Source: Treponema sp. UBA3649 (GTDB taxonomy: Bacteria > Spirochaetota > Spirochaetia > Treponematales > Treponemataceae). From it: DNA of 6,539 nt. The translations under genes and the position numbers were made by a program. Location: assembly GCA_002373325.1 (NCBI GenBank), contig DFKI01000086.1, positions 1-6,539 on the forward strand, in the 5' to 3' direction. Within the stretch, counting starts at the first letter, position 1. Every line of letters starts with the position of its first letter. Shown piece by piece: positions 5,157 to 6,539 of the stretch. The notes beneath the pieces are model-generated. The model searched no databases. It was given only the letters and a program-made list of their open reading frames with translations, and was not told the DNA's origin.

Positions 5157-5876
5157 ATGTCCGTTGATTTCAAATGGGTGGGGGAAAATAAAATTAACTC
5201 AAAGTACGCGTTAAAGTTTTTTTCTGCCGTACTTCTGCTGGCTTTTTTATGCGCGGCGGGAATTTCGGCACAGAGCAATTACGTTGAGAATCAAAGCTCT
5301 CTGACCGAGGACAGTTCAGGCGAGATTGCGAAGATTGAGGATGACGGAACAATCACTTACGGGAATCCTGCGGAAAAGACCGGGAAAAAATCCGGAGCAG
5401 CAAGTACCGTGGCCGCTTTTCTCAAGATGATTCTGGTCCTTGCCATTGTCCTTGCGATAATCTGGATTATTTTCAAGCTCCTCCAAAAATCAACGGGAGG
5501 CGGTGTTTCCGATGACGACAAGTTTTTAAGGCGGGTCGCACATCTTACCGTGGCTCCCGGAAAATCAGTGCAGGTAGTGACCCTTGTGGACAGGGCATTT
5601 TTAATCGGTGTCGCCGATGATTCAATCAACCTGATTGCGGAACTTGATGACGAGGAAATGATAAATGCGATGAACCTCTATGCGGATCAACATGCCGCGA
5701 ATCCTAAGCCCAGGAATTTTTCCGAGGTGCTTGATCTTTTCATGCCGAAGAAAAAAAATCAGCAGCCGTATCAGAACATGAGAAAGTCGGACAACGTTTT
5801 TGAAGACGGAGCTTCCAGACAGATTTTGGATTCCTTGAAAAAACAGTCCGAGCGTCTTAACAGGGAGGATCAATGA
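5157..5876 (+). CDS. fliO: Flagellar export-gate assembly protein FliO (FliZ-type)
   Basis: FliO helps assemble FliP into the export gate. From ATG 5157 the protein has 239 residues. It has a probable signal peptide (hydrophobic FFSAVLLLAFLCAAG at 21-35, cleavage plausible after SA at 38). A short acidic periplasmic part follows, then a membrane helix at about 86-107 (LKMILVLAIVLAIIWIIF). The cytoplasmic FliO core (about 121-163) contains VAPGKSVQVVTLVDRAFLIGV, and the tail is Lys/Gln-rich. The start is uncertain: no clear Shine-Dalgarno precedes 5157. GTG 5178 is in frame, and TTG 5028 gives a 282-residue version whose extra residues look non-coding. The gene corresponds to 'orf10' of treponemal operons. 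Its stop touches fliP. Confidence 0.85.
   Translation: MSVDFKWVGENKINSKYALKFFSAVLLLAFLCAAGISAQSNYVENQSSLTEDSSGEIAKIEDDGTITYGNPAEKTGKKSGAASTVAAFLKMILVLAIVLAIIWIIFKLLQKSTGGGVSDDDKFLRRVAHLTVAPGKSVQVVTLVDRAFLIGVADDSINLIAELDDEEMINAMNLYADQHAANPKPRNFSEVLDLFMPKKKNQQPYQNMRKSDNVFEDGASRQILDSLKKQSERLNREDQ
5862..5868 (+). promoter_or_regulatory. Ribosome binding site deciding the fliP start
   Basis: AGGGAGG lies inside the end of fliO. Two adjacent in-frame ATGs follow at 5873 (4 bases away) and 5876 (7 bases away). The spacing favours 5876. Either choice overlaps the fliO stop at 5874-5876. Confidence 0.7.
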
Positions 5877-6539
5877 TGAGCATGGTTAGCAAGGTTAGCG
5901 GATGGAAAACAATCAGGGAATTTTTCAGGTCTCATTTTCCGAGGATAGTTTTTTTTGCTCTGATTTCGGTTCTCTGTGTTCTTCCGGTCACTTCGCAATC
6001 TTTTCCTGAAGGCTCCTCCCAGGGAAACACGGAGATGAGCGAGCGCATAACAGGAATCGATTTTCCGAACATTGAGTTTTCGGCATCGGCACCAAAGGAC
6101 GGGCATGAGGTTGCATTCAGCGTACAGCTTTTGATTCTGCTTACTCTCCTTACTTTGGCTCCGAGTCTTCTGATTCTTACGACCACATTTTTGCGTTTCA
6201 GCATCGTGCTTGATTTTATCAAGAGGGCGCTTTCCTTGCAGCAGGTTCCTCCGACGGCGGTGCTCAACGGAATCGCAATCTTCATGACCATTTTCTGCAT
6301 GTGGCCCACTTTCAAGAATATGTACGACAACGCTCTCAGGCCCATGTCCAACAATGAGATTACTCTTGAGCAGGCATACGAGAAGGCGGAGGCTCCTTTG
6401 CGCACTTTCATGTATCAGCAGATGAAGGATGATCCGTCATACATCACGACCTTCCTTTCCATGACACGTACCACCAGACCGAAGAATATCAGCGAGGTTC
6501 CGACCTACGTTATTGTTCCGGCCTATATTCTTCACGAGC
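5876..6539 (+). CDS. fliP: Flagellar type III export-gate protein FliP, 3' end cut by the window
   Basis: FliP forms the core pore of the flagellar type III export gate with FliQ and FliR. About 221 codons are present and the frame is still open at the window end; roughly 55-60 C-terminal residues are missing compared with the family. An N-terminal signal peptide is likely (hydrophobic IVFFALISVLCVLPV at 24-38) after a long basic n-region. A polar stretch is followed by the first mature membrane segment (about 80-101). The signature LAPSLLILTTTFLRFSIVL (94-112) and QVPPTAVLNGIAIFMTIF are typical of FliP. The end, VPTYVIVPAYILHE, matches the conserved run before the last helices. Translation is coupled to fliO. 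fliQ, fliR and flhB would be expected next. Confidence 0.97.
   Translation, partial: MSMVSKVSGWKTIREFFRSHFPRIVFFALISVLCVLPVTSQSFPEGSSQGNTEMSERITGIDFPNIEFSASAPKDGHEVAFSVQLLILLTLLTLAPSLLILTTTFLRFSIVLDFIKRALSLQQVPPTAVLNGIAIFMTIFCMWPTFKNMYDNALRPMSNNEITLEQAYEKAEAPLRTFMYQQMKDDPSYITTFLSMTRTTRPKNISEVPTYVIVPAYILHE

Overview
The window is part of a spirochaete chemotaxis/motility operon, most likely from the genus Treponema. All protein genes lie on the + strand in the order flbD - motA - motB - fliL - fliM - fliY - fliO - fliP. As I recall it, this is the second half of the published treponemal motility operon (tap1-flgD-flgE-orf4-motA-motB-fliL-fliM-fliY-orf10-fliP...), with flbD as orf4 and fliO as orf10. 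The species cannot be fixed from the sequence. The moderate base composition and the proline/methionine-rich FliY linker differ from what I remember of the well-studied oral and pathogenic species, so a gut or environmental Treponema is a reasonable guess.

Left edge (1-276): the first 24 bases are the 5' end of a tRNA-Leu on the - strand, with its own near-consensus promoter (TTGACA-N17-TATACT, - strand, 66-94). Facing the other way are a sigma28 (FliA)-type promoter candidate (172-199), an overlooked 21-codon leader ORF with a good Shine-Dalgarno sequence whose stop overlaps the flbD start (ATGA, 277-280), and an inverted repeat (215-265) that contains the leader's start codon. The hook genes (tap1, flgD, flgE) that normally precede flbD are not here, so the operon seems to begin at flbD in this genome.

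Operon body (277-6539): flbD encodes a small motor-associated protein. motA and motB encode the two stator subunits, and fliL a stator-associated membrane protein. fliM and fliY encode the C-ring switch proteins, both with an N-terminal CheY-P binding peptide. fliO and fliP (fliP cut by the window end) begin the flagellar export-gate genes. Together they cover torque generation, switching and type III export of the periplasmic flagella. Translational coupling is visible at leader/flbD, fliM/fliY and fliO/fliP.

Three gaps break an otherwise tight operon. The flbD-motA gap is 89 bases. The motB-fliL gap is 110 bases and holds a second sigma28-like -10 (GCCGATAC) and a nested inverted repeat. 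The fliY-fliO gap is about 200 bases and holds a 9-bp hairpin capped by a C(UUCG)G tetraloop. These non-coding elements, the leader ORF and the methionine-rich FliY linker are the least expected parts. I see no mobile element, CRISPR array, defence system or other wholly new system.
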